The position numbers were made by a program, and so were the translations under genes. Shown here one piece after another: positions 5,838-5,843 of a DNA stretch of 5,843 bases (position 1 is the first letter of the stretch; every line of letters starts with the position of its first letter). The notes beneath the pieces are model-generated. The model was not told where the DNA came from. It saw only the letters and a program-made list of their open reading frames with translations, and ran no database searches. The stretch comes from Chloroflexota bacterium (lineage in GTDB: Bacteria; Chloroflexota; Dehalococcoidia; Lucifugimonadales; Lucifugimonadaceae): positions 1 to 5,843 of the forward strand of contig JACQUF010000425.1 of the NCBI GenBank assembly GCA_016210435.1, read 5' to 3'.

Positions 5838-5843
5838 CCGCAG

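Overview
The window is a dense, one-direction stretch of a bacterial accessory region: six genes on the + strand, with no intergenic gap longer than about 60 bases before the final 97 bases. It reads as one operon. It holds the C-terminal end of a DppB-type permease (1-208), a complete DppC-type permease (224-1144), two oligopeptide-type ABC ATPases DppD (1188-2183) and DppF (2180-3235), a formylglycine-dependent S1-type sulfatase (3297-4784) and a formylglycine-generating enzyme, FGE (4796-5746). After the FGE there is a rho-independent terminator (about 5752-5781). It is followed by an AT-rich inverted repeat and a perfect TATAAT box that probably belong to the next transcription unit.

Likely logic: the DppBCDF-type importer brings a solute across the inner membrane, and the sulfatase removes a sulfate ester. 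The FGE activates the sulfatase by oxidising the cysteine of its CxPxR motif (Cys54) to formylglycine. Neither the sulfatase nor the FGE shows a signal peptide, so both are predicted to be cytoplasmic. Desulfation would then happen after uptake, and the transported solute may itself be sulfated or be a sulfated glycan or peptide fragment. This is inference from gene order. The solute-binding protein that would define the substrate is not in the window and is expected upstream of position 1.

Organism: a moderately GC-rich bacterium using TTG as well as ATG starts, with clear Shine-Dalgarno sites. Sulfatase-FGE pairs next to Dpp/Opp-type transporters fit environmental, often marine or host-associated, sulfatase-rich lineages (for example Chloroflexota, Poribacteria, some Alphaproteobacteria or Actinobacteria). 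No marker gene fixes the phylum. The FGE is notably close in motif order to the vertebrate SUMF1 type.

Each gene belongs to a known family. The interest lies in the combination (an importer plus a sulfatase that carries its own activator) and in a few residue-level and start-site oddities. I see no CRISPR array, RNA gene, insertion sequence or phage gene.
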